Origin: Trinickia acidisoli | Lineage (GTDB): Bacteria > Pseudomonadota > Gammaproteobacteria > Burkholderiales > Burkholderiaceae | Assembly: GCF_017315725.1 (NCBI RefSeq) | Contig: NZ_JAFLRG010000002.1 | Location: forward strand, 1,922,001 to 1,986,000 | DNA length: 64,000 bases | Direction of reading: 5' to 3' | In this document: piece by piece, positions 35,616 to 43,576 of the stretch | Numbering within the stretch: the first letter of the stretch is position 1 | Layout: each line of letters opens with the position of its first letter | Made by a program: the position numbers and the translations under genes | Notes under the pieces: generated by a model | What the model saw: the letters and a program-made list of their open reading frames with translations, nothing else | Told to the model about the DNA's origin: nothing | The model's database searches: none

Positions 35616-37735
35616 GAGACCAATCCCAAGTGACTGCCGATCGTGACCGGCTGTTGGCGCGGCGGCGCGATCGTGACGATGCCGTTCGTTGCGGTTACGC
35701 CGTTGGCGCCGGAGAACGAACCGCCGTTGACGACGCCTTGACCGACCAACGTGACCTGGCCTGAACCCGCTTCGAACACGCCGCCGTCATCGTCCGCATA
35801 GAGCATCGCCCAGCTATTGCCGAACCACGCCTTGAGGCCGAAGTCGCGATCGTAAGCCGTATAGCCCATGACGCCGGTCGCCGTCACGGTAGGCGCCGTG
35901 ACGGTCAAATTACCGTCGAACGAATCGACGTATCCACCGACGTTGACCGCTTGCGTCCCCGCCTTGATCGCGATGTCGTCGTTGGCTTCGATCATTCCGC
36001 CGTAAGGCTGGACCGTGCTCGACGCACTTTCGTGGCAAAAGATGAAGCACGACTGCTGGAACGCGGCTTGCCCCGTGAATACCGCTTGGTTGAGGAACTG
36101 CTGTTGCGCCGTGATCGTGATCTTGCCGGCGTTCGTCGTGATCGAACCGCCGTCGTTGGCGACGTTGCGCCCGCTCAGCGAGATGTTGCCGCTATCGGAC
36201 CAAATGTACGGTTGCTGGGTGGGCGCCTGCAGCGAGCCGTAGTCGACCGAATAGCCGTCGTCGTCCGCCGTCAAGAACAAGAAACGATGGCCGTCGTCCG
36301 AGTAGCTCGTCGGTGTGCCGCCGTTGACGCCCGAGGTGTGATCGATGACGTTGTCGATATCGCCGCCGGCACTGATCGTCACGTTGTCGTTCGATGCAAT
36401 GCGCGCGTCTTGATTGACGACGTTGCCGCCGGCTTTGACGACGACATCGTCGCTCTGACCGAACACGACGCCGAGCGTGCCGGGCTGCGTCGCATCCGAT
36501 GTGTTCGCGACGTTGCCCGTGACCGACAAGGTAACGGCGCCGAGCGATGCCGTATCGTTCTGGATACGCGTTGCGCCCTCGATCAGGCTGCTCGTCTCGG
36601 TGAAGTCGCCGCTGCTTTGGATGACGACACCGCTATTGGTGGACGAAACCGTCGATCCGGTCGCGCCGTCGTTCGTTGCAGTGAAGCCGTCGCTCGACAA
36701 AGTGACGCCGCCTGCCGCGGCCATCACGCTCGCCCCCGTGAGGGACAGCGCACCGCTCGTTTGAATCGATACGTTACCGGCCGCGTTCACGCTGCTGCCG
36801 GTCAGCAACTGGACGTCGCCGGCGCCGCTGAGCGTAAAGTCGCCGGCGTTCGCGAGCATCGTTCCCGCGCTGCGCACGCCGGCGCCGAGATCCGTTGCGA
36901 TGAGGCTGATGCTGCCTGCGGTGATGCTGCCCGCGGGCTCGACGTTGATGGCGATCGCGTTCGGATTCGAGATCTGCGTGTTGGCCAGCGTCAGCCAGTC
37001 GTTGTTGTTGTCGTCGGGCGAGACGCCTGTGTTAAGCGTGATCTGCGATGTGCCGGCGACAGCGCGAACGTAGGCGGTGGACGACGTGTATGTGTTCGTC
37101 ACAGGGCCGTTCAATTGAATCTGCTTGGCGATCAACTCCAGGCCGATCAGCGTACCGGCCAGGCCACCGGGCCCGATCGTGATCGTCCCGCCTTGCGTAT
37201 CGAGCAAGACGTTGCGTTGATATTGCCCCGACCCTAGCGGCACATCGTCGTAGCTGACTTGCCCCGTGGCGAGCGCGACGTGCCCCGTGTTGACGAACGA
37301 TCCACCGTTGACGGTAATGCCGTTGGGATTGGCCAGCACCACGTTCGCACGCGAGCCGAGCACGGTGATGTCGCCCTCGATCAGGCTCGGGTTCGTGCTC
37401 GTGACTTGATTGACGATCGTGCGCGCATTAGCGCTCGTGTTGTCGAGCGTCGCACCCGCTTGGGTAACGTTGAAGTTCGTGTAGGTGTTGCTCGAAACGC
37501 CGTAGGTGGCCGGCGCGATCGAAACGGTTTGACGCCCGTTGCTCGCGCTCGTCACGGTCGTTTGCGTGCCGCCGTCCGGCACGATGCCCGGCGCGGCGCC
37601 GGCATGCGCAGCACCTGCGACTAGGAAGGTCAGCAATACCGCATGGCTTAGCCATCGTCGCGCACGCGACGATGGCGCAAGCGTCGTATCGACGGTCTCT
37701 ACCGTGAGCCCCGCACGGCGTATCCGCAATTGCAT
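35600..37735 (-). CDS. Short TpsA exoprotein with filamentous-hemagglutinin TPS domain
   Basis: The ATG at 37735 (MQLRIRRAGL) is preferred over 37768, giving 711 residues. A hydrophobic export segment ends near AGAAHAGA. The TPS domain follows (GIVPDGGTQTTVTSASNGRQ, TYTNFNVTQAGATLDN, ANVVLANPNGITVNGG, about residues 45-240). The rest is an irregular beta-helix. There is no DUF637, VENN or toxin part, so it is not a CdiA. It overlaps the TpsB gene, as cognate TpsA-TpsB pairs do. Its function may be adhesion or aggregation; none is provable here. Confidence 0.82.
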   Translation of the reverse strand: MQLRIRRAGLTVETVDTTLAPSSRARRWLSHAVLLTFLVAGAAHAGAAPGIVPDGGTQTTVTSASNGRQTVSIAPATYGVSSNTYTNFNVTQAGATLDNTSANARTIVNQVTSTNPSLIEGDITVLGSRANVVLANPNGITVNGGSFVNTGHVALATGQVSYDDVPLGSGQYQRNVLLDTQGGTITIGPGGLAGTLIGLELIAKQIQLNGPVTNTYTSSTAYVRAVAGTSQITLNTGVSPDDNNNDWLTLANTQISNPNAIAINVEPAGSITAGSISLIATDLGAGVRSAGTMLANAGDFTLSGAGDVQLLTGSSVNAAGNVSIQTSGALSLTGASVMAAAGGVTLSSDGFTATNDGATGSTVSSTNSGVVIQSSGDFTETSSLIEGATRIQNDTASLGAVTLSVTGNVANTSDATQPGTLGVVFGQSDDVVVKAGGNVVNQDARIASNDNVTISAGGDIDNVIDHTSGVNGGTPTSYSDDGHRFLFLTADDDGYSVDYGSLQAPTQQPYIWSDSGNISLSGRNVANDGGSITTNAGKITITAQQQFLNQAVFTGQAAFQQSCFIFCHESASSTVQPYGGMIEANDDIAIKAGTQAVNVGGYVDSFDGNLTVTAPTVTATGVMGYTAYDRDFGLKAWFGNSWAMLYADDDGGVFEAGSGQVTLVGQGVVNGGSFSGANGVTATNGIVTIAPPRQQPVTIGSHLGLVSWIGL

Positions 37736-38256
37736 TGGTCTATCTCGCCGATGCGTCCGCGCCGCCATCGATGGCGATCTTGCGCTCGGTATTTCGGTTC
37801 GTTATTTACGTTGCTTCGCCATTCAATGACGCTATGGCGGATAGCCCCCGGAACAGCGTGCGCATCGTATCAAAGGAATCACCGGCATTTCCATTTGAAA
37901 AAACTATCGATATGGGTGCGACTGACGTATCGGGTCTTCGATTGAAGCGGCACTCGACGCGATGAAAGGAAATGCTGCGTTGCGGTGCAACTGCGGTGCG
38001 CCCATATGGGGCCTGAGATCTAACGGAGGCAGCGCGTTAGCTGAGCGAAAGGAAAAGTCTTACCAAAAATTACTTATTTGCTTTCTAAAAGCTTTCTTTA
38101 AAGCGTTAACTCATTTTGTCAAGCCCTGTTGTAAAAGACCATCGGTCGTGTTTATGCGGGATTCGCAAACGTTTGCGAAATTTGCGGGGCAATCCGATGC
38201 GATTAAAACAACTCGCGTGCTTGCGCTAAGCGACAACCACATGTGTATGTCCGAGC
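37736..38256. promoter_or_regulatory. Upstream region of the CDI operon
   Basis: About 520 bases without a supported gene. The part 38060-38120 is AT-rich compared with its surroundings and holds A and T runs, a plausible place for the minus-strand operon promoter. It also contains the 18-base palindrome described separately. The plus-strand ORF crossing it is a shadow. Confidence 0.4.
38162..38179. promoter_or_regulatory. 18-base perfect palindrome, LacI-type operator candidate
   Basis: TTCGCAAACGTTTGCGAA is a perfect dyad with a central CG. GCAAACGTTTGC is the classic form of LacI/GalR-family operators. It lies about 430 bases before the short tpsA and 78 bases before the MFS fragment. No LacI gene is in the window. 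Confidence 0.55.
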
Positions 38257-38928
38257 ATGCCGCGCAAAGGGATTGCCCTCGTGCTCGTACCGTTATGGCT
38301 GCAGACACAGCAAGGCTATACGGCAACATGGGCCGGTATCGCCACGGCGCCGCTCGGTATCGCGGGCATCGTCATCGCGCCGCTGATCGGTCGCGTGCAG
38401 CATCGCGTCGATCCGCGCTGGTTCGCATCGCTCGCACTCGTCGGATGGGGTGCGGCTTCGTGGTGGCGCATGCGCTTCGACACGAACGTGCCGCTTGGCG
38501 AGATTGCCGGCAATGCGCTGCTAATGGGTGCAGCGACGGCGTTCTTTATTACGCCGCTCGTTTCGCTCTCGCTCGCGGCACTGCCGCGCGAGCGGCTGCC
38601 TGCCGCGTCCGGGCTGCAAAATGCGCTGCGCCGTATCGGTACGAGCGTGGCCACGTCGCTCGCCCCAACCTACTTCGAACGCCGCGCACGCGTTCACAGC
38701 ACGTATCTCGTCGAGCGACTCTCCCCGCTCGATCGCGCGTTCACCGGATGGTTCGATAGCCTGCGGCACGCGGGACTATCGTCCGACGCTGCGCTCGCGA
38801 CGATGTCGAAATCGGTCGACGTGCAGGCGCACATGCTCGCGCTCGACGATTTCTCCGGCGGGTGTGCGCTGCTGTTCGCGGCAACGCTCGCCGTTGTTTG
38901 GCTCGCCCGGTATCGTCGGCCAAGGTGA
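38257..38928 (+). pseudogene. 5'-truncated EmrB/DHA2-type MFS transporter
   Basis: 223 codons. The protein begins inside a known motif order: LVLVPLWLQTQQGYTATWAG, then IAPLIGRVQHRVDPRW, a segment FFITPLVSLSLAALP with RLPAASGLQNALRRIGTSVA, and a last helix GGCALLFAATLAVVWLA. These correspond to the last five or so of 14 membrane helices of EmrB-type drug exporters of about 500 residues. An in-frame stop at 38227 precedes it and no N-terminal half is seen. The 3' end is intact. It is therefore a remnant that could not pump by itself. Confidence 0.75.
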
Positions 38929-39008
38929 TGCGGCCTATCTCCATCGCTATGCCGCCATCGCGCTAGCCGGAGGCGTGCGCAATGCCGGCAGGCGCGCCGA
39001 CGAATCCG

Positions 39009-39662
39009 CGCCAAATAAGAGAGAACGAACGTCTCGTCGTCCCACCACTTCGTTAGATCGTCCACGGCCAGCCCGCCCAGCCCTTCGCGCGGATACCAGC
39101 CGCGAAAGGCCACCTGCCCCGAGAACACCGGCTGTTCGTTGCCGCGCAGCGCGCTTCGCACTTTGGAGCGCAAACCATCGGATGCGATGACGACGTCGGC
39201 ATCAAAACGCGTGTCGTCGTCGAACGCAAGTACGATCGTCTCGCCGCGCCAATCGATGCCTGCCAAGCGCTTGCCCCATCGCACGCTGCCCCGCGCGACG
39301 GCCGACATCAGCGCCGCATGCAGCTCGCCGCGCAGCACGGCGACGAACGGCGAACCGAATCGGCGATGCGCGTCTTCGCCGAGGGACAGCGCATAGCGCA
39401 CCTCGCCGCTCGTCGCAGTGCGGTTCAGAAAAGCACTGGGCTCTTGGCCCTTCAACAACACATGCCGATGCACGTCGAGATGGCGCAGGACGCGCATCAA
39501 GTTCGGGCTCAGATGAATGCCTCCGCCCGCCGGCGCGAATCGTTCGTACTGCTCATGAACGGTGACGTCATAACCGATGCGTTGCATCAACGCAGCCACC
39601 GCCGCGCCGCCGATGCCCGCACCGATGACGGCCACGCGTGCGCGGTCGCGGATTGCATTCAT
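39009..39662 (-). pseudogene. 3'-truncated FAD-dependent monooxygenase
   Basis: About 218 residues are genuine: the dinucleotide motif VAVIGAGIGGAAVAALMQRIG at the start, GGGIHLSPNLMRVLR, and ADVVIASDGLRSKVRS with the DG motif. The family (salicylate-hydroxylase-like, 6-hydroxynicotinate-type) normally has about 380 residues with a GD motif for FAD near 280-300. Here similarity ends near 39009 and the frame continues as Arg-rich antisense of the MFS fragment to 38694. GGGGAAGAAG before the ATG is a good ribosome site, and the DUF1330 gene ends 9 bases upstream. The protein should be inactive. Confidence 0.7.
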
Positions 39663-39671
39663 CTTCTTCCC

Positions 39672-39959
39672 CTAAACGCCTTCGACGATGATCGCCTTGC
39701 CGTGCGCGCTACGTTCTCGAATTGCCTTGGCCGCGCGATACTCGGGCGAGTCGTACCACGCGCGTGCTTGATCGATCGTGTCGAACTGCAGGACGACCAC
39801 GCGCTTCGGCTCCCATTCGCCCTCGAGACGGCTTGCCGCCCCCCCGCGAACGATATAGCGCCCGCCATGCTGCGCGACGGTGGGCGTAGCGAGCTGTCGA
39901 TATTCGCCGTACTGCTGCGGATCGTGTATCTCGATGTCGAAAATGACATAAGCGGCCAT
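39672..39959 (-). CDS. DUF1330-domain protein
   Basis: 95 residues from the ATG at 39959, with GAGAGGA 7-8 bases upstream. The single DUF1330 domain is complete: MAAYVIFDIEIHDPQQYGEY, TVAQHGGRYIVRGG, EWEPKRVVVLQFDTIDQARAW, YDSPEYRAAKAIRERSA. These are dimeric ferredoxin-like small proteins; a few act on small molecules but most are unassigned. It lies between the chimeric DUF1330 gene and the FAD monooxygenase remnant, likely in one transcript. Confidence 0.88.
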   Translation of the reverse strand: MAAYVIFDIEIHDPQQYGEYRQLATPTVAQHGGRYIVRGGAASRLEGEWEPKRVVVLQFDTIDQARAWYDSPEYRAAKAIRERSAHGKAIIVEGV

Positions 39960-40030
39960 GGTTCCGGTCCTCTCGAAGTAGGACGGCGGCGGCGCACCGG
40001 GCCGGTGCGCCGCGTCCGTCACCCGTGACG

Positions 40031-40564
40031 CTACGCCATTAGCCCTTCGAACGCCACACTGCGCGTGGTACCGGCACAGAGGCGCAACTGTCGCGCGGCT
40101 TGATAGCCCGGCGATGCATGCCAATGCTGCGCGGCTTCCACGCTCGGGAATTCGAGCACGACGATGCGCCGCGGATGCCATCCGCCTTCGAGCGGCACGG
40201 CTTCGTCGCTGCGCGCGAGCACGCGTCCACCATGTTCGGCGATCGTCGGCAGTCCTAAGCGTCGATAGGCCGCAAACGCATCGCTATCGCGCATGACGAT
40301 TTCGAGCGCATCGCGGTAAGCGTCGCGCAGCGGCGCGAGGCGCTTCGCATAGTCGAGCGCCGCGCGCGCATCGTGAACCGAGCACGGGCCGACGATCAAC
40401 GCGACGCGCGTGTCCTCGCGCGCAACGATGCGTGCGAGCGCTTCGCGCGTTTCGCGCACGAGTGCCAGCAACGGCGGGTTCGGCGGCAACAGCGCGCGCA
40501 ATTGCGCGGCGGTGATGAGCCGCTCGGGCATGATCGGCGATCGATAGGCAACGACAGAAGCCAT
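40031..40564 (-). CDS. Chimeric ORF: DAHP synthase N-terminus joined to DUF1330
   Basis: 177 residues with a strong ribosome site (GGAGGAGACC-ATG). Residues about 10-92 look like the start of a type I DAHP synthase: PERLITAAQLRALLPP, then LVRETREALARIV, VALIVGPCSVHDARAAL and LRDAYRDALEIVMR. The remainder, residues 93-177, is a DUF1330 domain lacking its first 12 or so residues (DSDAFAAYRRLGLPTIAEHGG ... VVLEFPSVEAAQHWHASPGY). DAHP synthase needs its full barrel, so the first part cannot be catalytic. A fusion by recombination between two genes is the best explanation; whether the product has a new role is open. Confidence 0.75.
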   Translation of the reverse strand: MASVVAYRSPIMPERLITAAQLRALLPPNPPLLALVRETREALARIVAREDTRVALIVGPCSVHDARAALDYAKRLAPLRDAYRDALEIVMRDSDAFAAYRRLGLPTIAEHGGRVLARSDEAVPLEGGWHPRRIVVLEFPSVEAAQHWHASPGYQAARQLRLCAGTTRSVAFEGLMA

Positions 40565-40649
40565 GGTCTCCTCCGCTCTGTGTGGCGCGGCGAGTCGCCG
40601 CGTCCGATGGAATGGGACGCATTAGAACGGAGGCCGACCGATGCGAAAA

Positions 40650-40695
40650 CTGGCAGAACTCTCAGAAACCGTAGGTTCGCTGGCACTTCTCTCAG
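40650..40695. promoter_or_regulatory. Two direct CT-N12-AG boxes spaced 30 bases
   Basis: CTGGCAGAACTCTCAG (40650-40665) and CTGGCACTTCTCTCAG (40680-40695) agree at 13 of 16 positions and start exactly 30 bases apart. Each has the CT-N12-AG outline of lux-type boxes. They lie in the divergent gap between the chimeric gene and the thioesterase; a LuxR-type regulator gene lies 0.6 kb away. Confidence 0.55.
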
Positions 40696-40789
40696 TTCAT
40701 TCGCGAACCGATGGGCCGTAGCCTGTCTGCGCTCGTTCACGTTCGGAACGGGCTAGGCCAGCCAGGGCACTTTCAATGGAGACACGATC

Positions 40790-41206
40790 ATGGAAACGCA
40801 AAGGTTCGAAACGCCGATCGAGGTGAAATATCGCGACGTGGACACAATGGGACACGTCGGCAGCGCCGTCTACTACGACTACCTTCAACATGCCTATCTG
40901 ACCTTCATGCACGCGCTGCTCGATCTTCCTTTGTCGAAGAAACTGCCGCACATCATGGTCAAGACGGCATGCGAGTACGTGCGCCCCGCAGGTTATGGGG
41001 ATCGTTTGAAGGTATGCAGCAGCGTCACGCGATTCGGTCAAAAGAGCTTCGATATCGAGCACGTGATGCGGCTCGATAGCGACGGTGAGCCGATCGTCGC
41101 CAAAGCGTATTCGACGCATGTGATGTTCGATTACGAGCGCAATGCATCGTTACCGGTTCCAGATTCATTCAAAGAGCAAGTGAAACGGTTTCAAGGAGAA
41201 ATTTGA
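40790..41206 (+). CDS. 4HBT-family acyl-CoA thioesterase (YbgC-like)
   Basis: 138 residues, a single hot-dog domain. It starts METQRFETPIEVKYRDVDTMGHV, with the catalytic Asp expected in YRDVD, followed by NxxxY-like VYYDYLQHAYLTFM and the beta-strands VKTACEYVRPAGYGDRLKV and FDIEHVMR. Members hydrolyse acyl-CoA or acyl-ACP thioesters. AGAC..ATCATG precedes the start without a strong Shine-Dalgarno. It is divergent from the chimeric operon and convergent with the LuxR-type gene. Confidence 0.88.
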   Translation: METQRFETPIEVKYRDVDTMGHVGSAVYYDYLQHAYLTFMHALLDLPLSKKLPHIMVKTACEYVRPAGYGDRLKVCSSVTRFGQKSFDIEHVMRLDSDGEPIVAKAYSTHVMFDYERNASLPVPDSFKEQVKRFQGEI

Positions 41207-41302
41207 TTAGGACTGCCGAATTTTCACTGACTTGATTCGGGACGGCGACGGCGACGAGAGGGAAGCGGCGACACCCTCTCGTTTCGCCGAGCGAGAGGCG
41301 TA

Positions 41303-41800
41303 CTAATTGAAAACGATAATGCCGAGCATAAGCGCCTTGACGGCGGCATGGGTCTTGTTCGAGGCGTTGAGCTTCGAAATTGCGCTGGCTACGTGAAAAT
41401 TGATCGTTCGTTCGGTCACGCCGAGAATCATGCCGATTTCGCACGACGTCTTGCCGACCGCGGCCCAGCGCAATACTTCACATTCGCGCTCGCTCAGACG
41501 CGACACCCCCCTCGCATCGCCGCGCAACGGCAAAGGCGGCACCGTCTCCTCGCGCTTCATCAGTTGCTCCATTTTCTGCTCCGCAAAAGAAAGCAAACAT
41601 GCCAGGTCACTTGCACCATGCACCGTCCGCCGCGCCGGAAACGACAATCGCATCGCATCCGAACGAAAACGGGACGGCGTATTCGAAAAAAATTCCCCGC
41701 TCACTCGATGAGGGATAAAGAGAACTACAGGATCAGCGGTTCGTTCGAGGCTTGAACTGTCGGGCGTATGCGGTTTTCGATCCGCATCTCGCATGGCCAC
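41303..41800 (-). CDS. LuxR-type transcription regulator with a short N-terminal region
   Basis: 165 residues. The last 70 form a complete GerE/LuxR helix-turn-helix domain (LSERECEVLRWAAVGKTSCEIGMILGVTERTINFHVASAISKLNASN broken here by position: residues about 97-143). The first 90 residues are short for an autoinducer-binding domain (usually about 160) and only the end (RLSFPARRTVHGASD) resembles the last strand of one. It is either a degraded LuxR solo or a short form. The downstream gene is the convergent thioesterase; the LysR gene is divergent. Confidence 0.7.
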   Translation of the reverse strand: MAMRDADRKPHTPDSSSLERTADPVVLFIPHRVSGEFFSNTPSRFRSDAMRLSFPARRTVHGASDLACLLSFAEQKMEQLMKREETVPPLPLRGDARGVSRLSERECEVLRWAAVGKTSCEIGMILGVTERTINFHVASAISKLNASNKTHAAVKALMLGIIVFN

Positions 41801-41867
41801 GATAAGGCAGAAAAAGGCGTGAGCACCTGTGCGGCTTTTTATTTGTGGCGTTCAGCATAATCGTAGT

Positions 41868-41882
41868 TTCCGCACTGCGGAA
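41868..41882. promoter_or_regulatory. LysR-type box (T-N11-A palindrome)
   Basis: TTCCGCACTGCGGAA is a perfect 7-1-7 palindrome containing T-N11-A, located 66 bases before the LysR ATG in the divergent gap with the LuxR-type gene. Likely the LysR autoregulatory site. Confidence 0.6.
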
Positions 41883-41947
41883 GACGCGTAAAACGCACTA
41901 TATTCATGAGTACCACGCCATGAATAGCGCTCTCGCCGGTGGCCGCC

Positions 41948-42853
41948 ATGACTTCGATCGATCTGAATATGCTCGTCGTGCTCGACGTGCTGCTTACCGA
42001 ACAGAGCGTCGTGCGCGCCGCTCAGCGCCTCGAACTGAGCCCCTCCGCGATGAGCCGAGCGCTGGCGCGGCTGCGCAACGTCACCGGCGATCAGTTGCTC
42101 GTGCGCGCCGGCCATAGTCTCGTGCCGACGCCGCTCGCGCTCGAATTGCGCGGCAAAGTCAGCGCCGTCGTCGCCGATGCGCAAAACGTCTTGCGCCCGT
42201 CGATACGGCTCGATCTGGCCTCGCTCGAACGCACGTTCACGATCCGCGCCAACGACGGTTTCATCGAGCGCTACGGCGCCCGCATCGCCGCGCTCGTCGA
42301 AGAACAGGCGCCGCTCGCGAGGCTGTGTTTCGCGGCGAAGCCCGACAAAAGCGGATCGATGCTGCGCGACGGCATCGCCGACCTCGAAGTGGGGGTGGTC
42401 AGCAACATGGCGCCGGAACTGCGCATCCAGGCCCTGTTTCGCGACAAGTTCGTCGGCGTGGTCCGCCTCGGGCATCCGCTCGTCGAAGGTGGGATGACGG
42501 CCGAACGCTACGCGGCGTATCGGCACATCAGCGTGTCGCGGCGCGGCCACGCATTCGGCCCGATCGACGATGCGCTGCGCGAGCGCGGCGCGAAACGCAT
42601 CGTCAGCGTCATCGTGCCGAGCTTTCCCGACGCACTCGCGCTTGCCCGCATGACCGATCTGGTGGCCAACGTCCCCGAGCGCCAAACAGACGCCACGCGC
42701 GCAGGCATGCATACGTTCAGCTTGCCGGTCGCGACGCCCGACGTCACCGTCTCGCAAATCTGGCACCCGCGGCTAGATGGGGATTGCGCGCATCGCTGGC
42801 TGCGCATGTGCCTGCGGCACGCCTGCAGCGATGCGCCCGAGACGCTTCAGTAG
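41948..42853 (+). CDS. LysR-family transcription regulator
   Basis: 301 residues from the ATG at 41948; a GTG three codons earlier is possible. The N-terminal winged helix is typical (IDLNMLVVLDVLLTEQSVVRAAQRLELSPSAMSRALARL by position about 3-45), followed by VTGDQLLVRAGHSLVPTPLA and a substrate-binding domain from about 90 to the end. The DLNML... start matches the NodD/PcpR-like LysR subgroup. The effector is unknown. The T-N11-A palindrome upstream suits autoregulation and possible control of the divergent LuxR-type gene. Confidence 0.9.
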   Translation: MTSIDLNMLVVLDVLLTEQSVVRAAQRLELSPSAMSRALARLRNVTGDQLLVRAGHSLVPTPLALELRGKVSAVVADAQNVLRPSIRLDLASLERTFTIRANDGFIERYGARIAALVEEQAPLARLCFAAKPDKSGSMLRDGIADLEVGVVSNMAPELRIQALFRDKFVGVVRLGHPLVEGGMTAERYAAYRHISVSRRGHAFGPIDDALRERGAKRIVSVIVPSFPDALALARMTDLVANVPERQTDATRAGMHTFSLPVATPDVTVSQIWHPRLDGDCAHRWLRMCLRHACSDAPETLQ

Positions 42854-42878
42854 GCGGCGGCGCCTGCTGCGTGGGCGA

Positions 42879-43346
42879 TCAGCCGCGCTGCATCTCCGCC
42901 ATCGCTTGCTGCATTTCTTCCATGCTCGGCTCGCGCTTGCGCGTGGCGATGTGCCAGTGGTGTCCGAACGGGTCTTCGACTTGGCCCCAGCGATCGCCCC
43001 AGAACATGTCGGCGAGCGGCATGCGAACCGTCACGCCGGCAGACACGGCACGCTCGAACGCTTTGTCCGCGTCCTCGCAGTAAAGGTAAAGGCTGACGGG
43101 CGTTCCCTTGAGTGTCTGCGGGCCGATGGCGCCGCATTCGGCGTTTTCGTCGGTCATCATCACCACCGAGTCGCCGATCTTGATCTGCGCGTGTGCGATC
43201 TTGCCGTTGGGACTGGGCATGCGGAACAGTTCCACGGCACCGAACGCCTTGACATAGAACGCGATCGCTTCGGCCGCGTTCGCGCAAATGAGGTGCGGCG
43301 TGATCGTATGCATCCCTTCGGGAATGGGCTTGACGGATGAGGTCAT
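42879..43346 (-). CDS. VOC-family (glyoxalase/PhnB-like) protein
   Basis: 155 residues. The domain starts GMHTITPHLICANAAEAIAFY, continues FGAVELFRMPSPNGKIAHAQIKIGDSVVMM (two parts around position 45-70) and ends DPFGHHWHIATRKREP. It fits the PhnB-like branch of the vicinal-oxygen-chelate superfamily, of unknown substrate. The convergent LysR gene ends 25 bases away. About 230 bases upstream (43347-43576) hold no gene or signal that I can support. Confidence 0.85.
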   Translation of the reverse strand: MTSSVKPIPEGMHTITPHLICANAAEAIAFYVKAFGAVELFRMPSPNGKIAHAQIKIGDSVVMMTDENAECGAIGPQTLKGTPVSLYLYCEDADKAFERAVSAGVTVRMPLADMFWGDRWGQVEDPFGHHWHIATRKREPSMEEMQQAMAEMQRG

Positions 43347-43576
43347 TCTAAGCGCTCCAAAGTCATTAATCGGTTAACGAGTGGGCCTCGTGGCGGGCAA
43401 TACAGCGAGTGCACGTTCGTCCGCGTCGCGGATCGCATCGCTCATCGCTTACTACGTATTGACGTATTGCGTACCGAGAGGCTCCATTGCTACGACGAGC
43501 GGCCGCGGGCAAATTCGACATCGTCGCGCCGTATTTTTTCTCGACATGATCCGGCGCTCGCCCGACGCTTCGAAAT

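Noticed and set aside
37962..38759. 265-codon plus-strand ORF upstream of and overlapping the MFS fragment
   Set aside because: It is in another frame from the EmrB-like sequence and becomes Arg-rich where it overlaps.
41852..42766. 304-codon ORF antisense to the LysR gene
   Set aside because: Arg/His-rich shadow of a clear LysR protein.
43381..43576. Possible small gene between the VOC and MocR genes
   Set aside because: No ribosome site or recognisable peptide; left as empty intergenic DNA.
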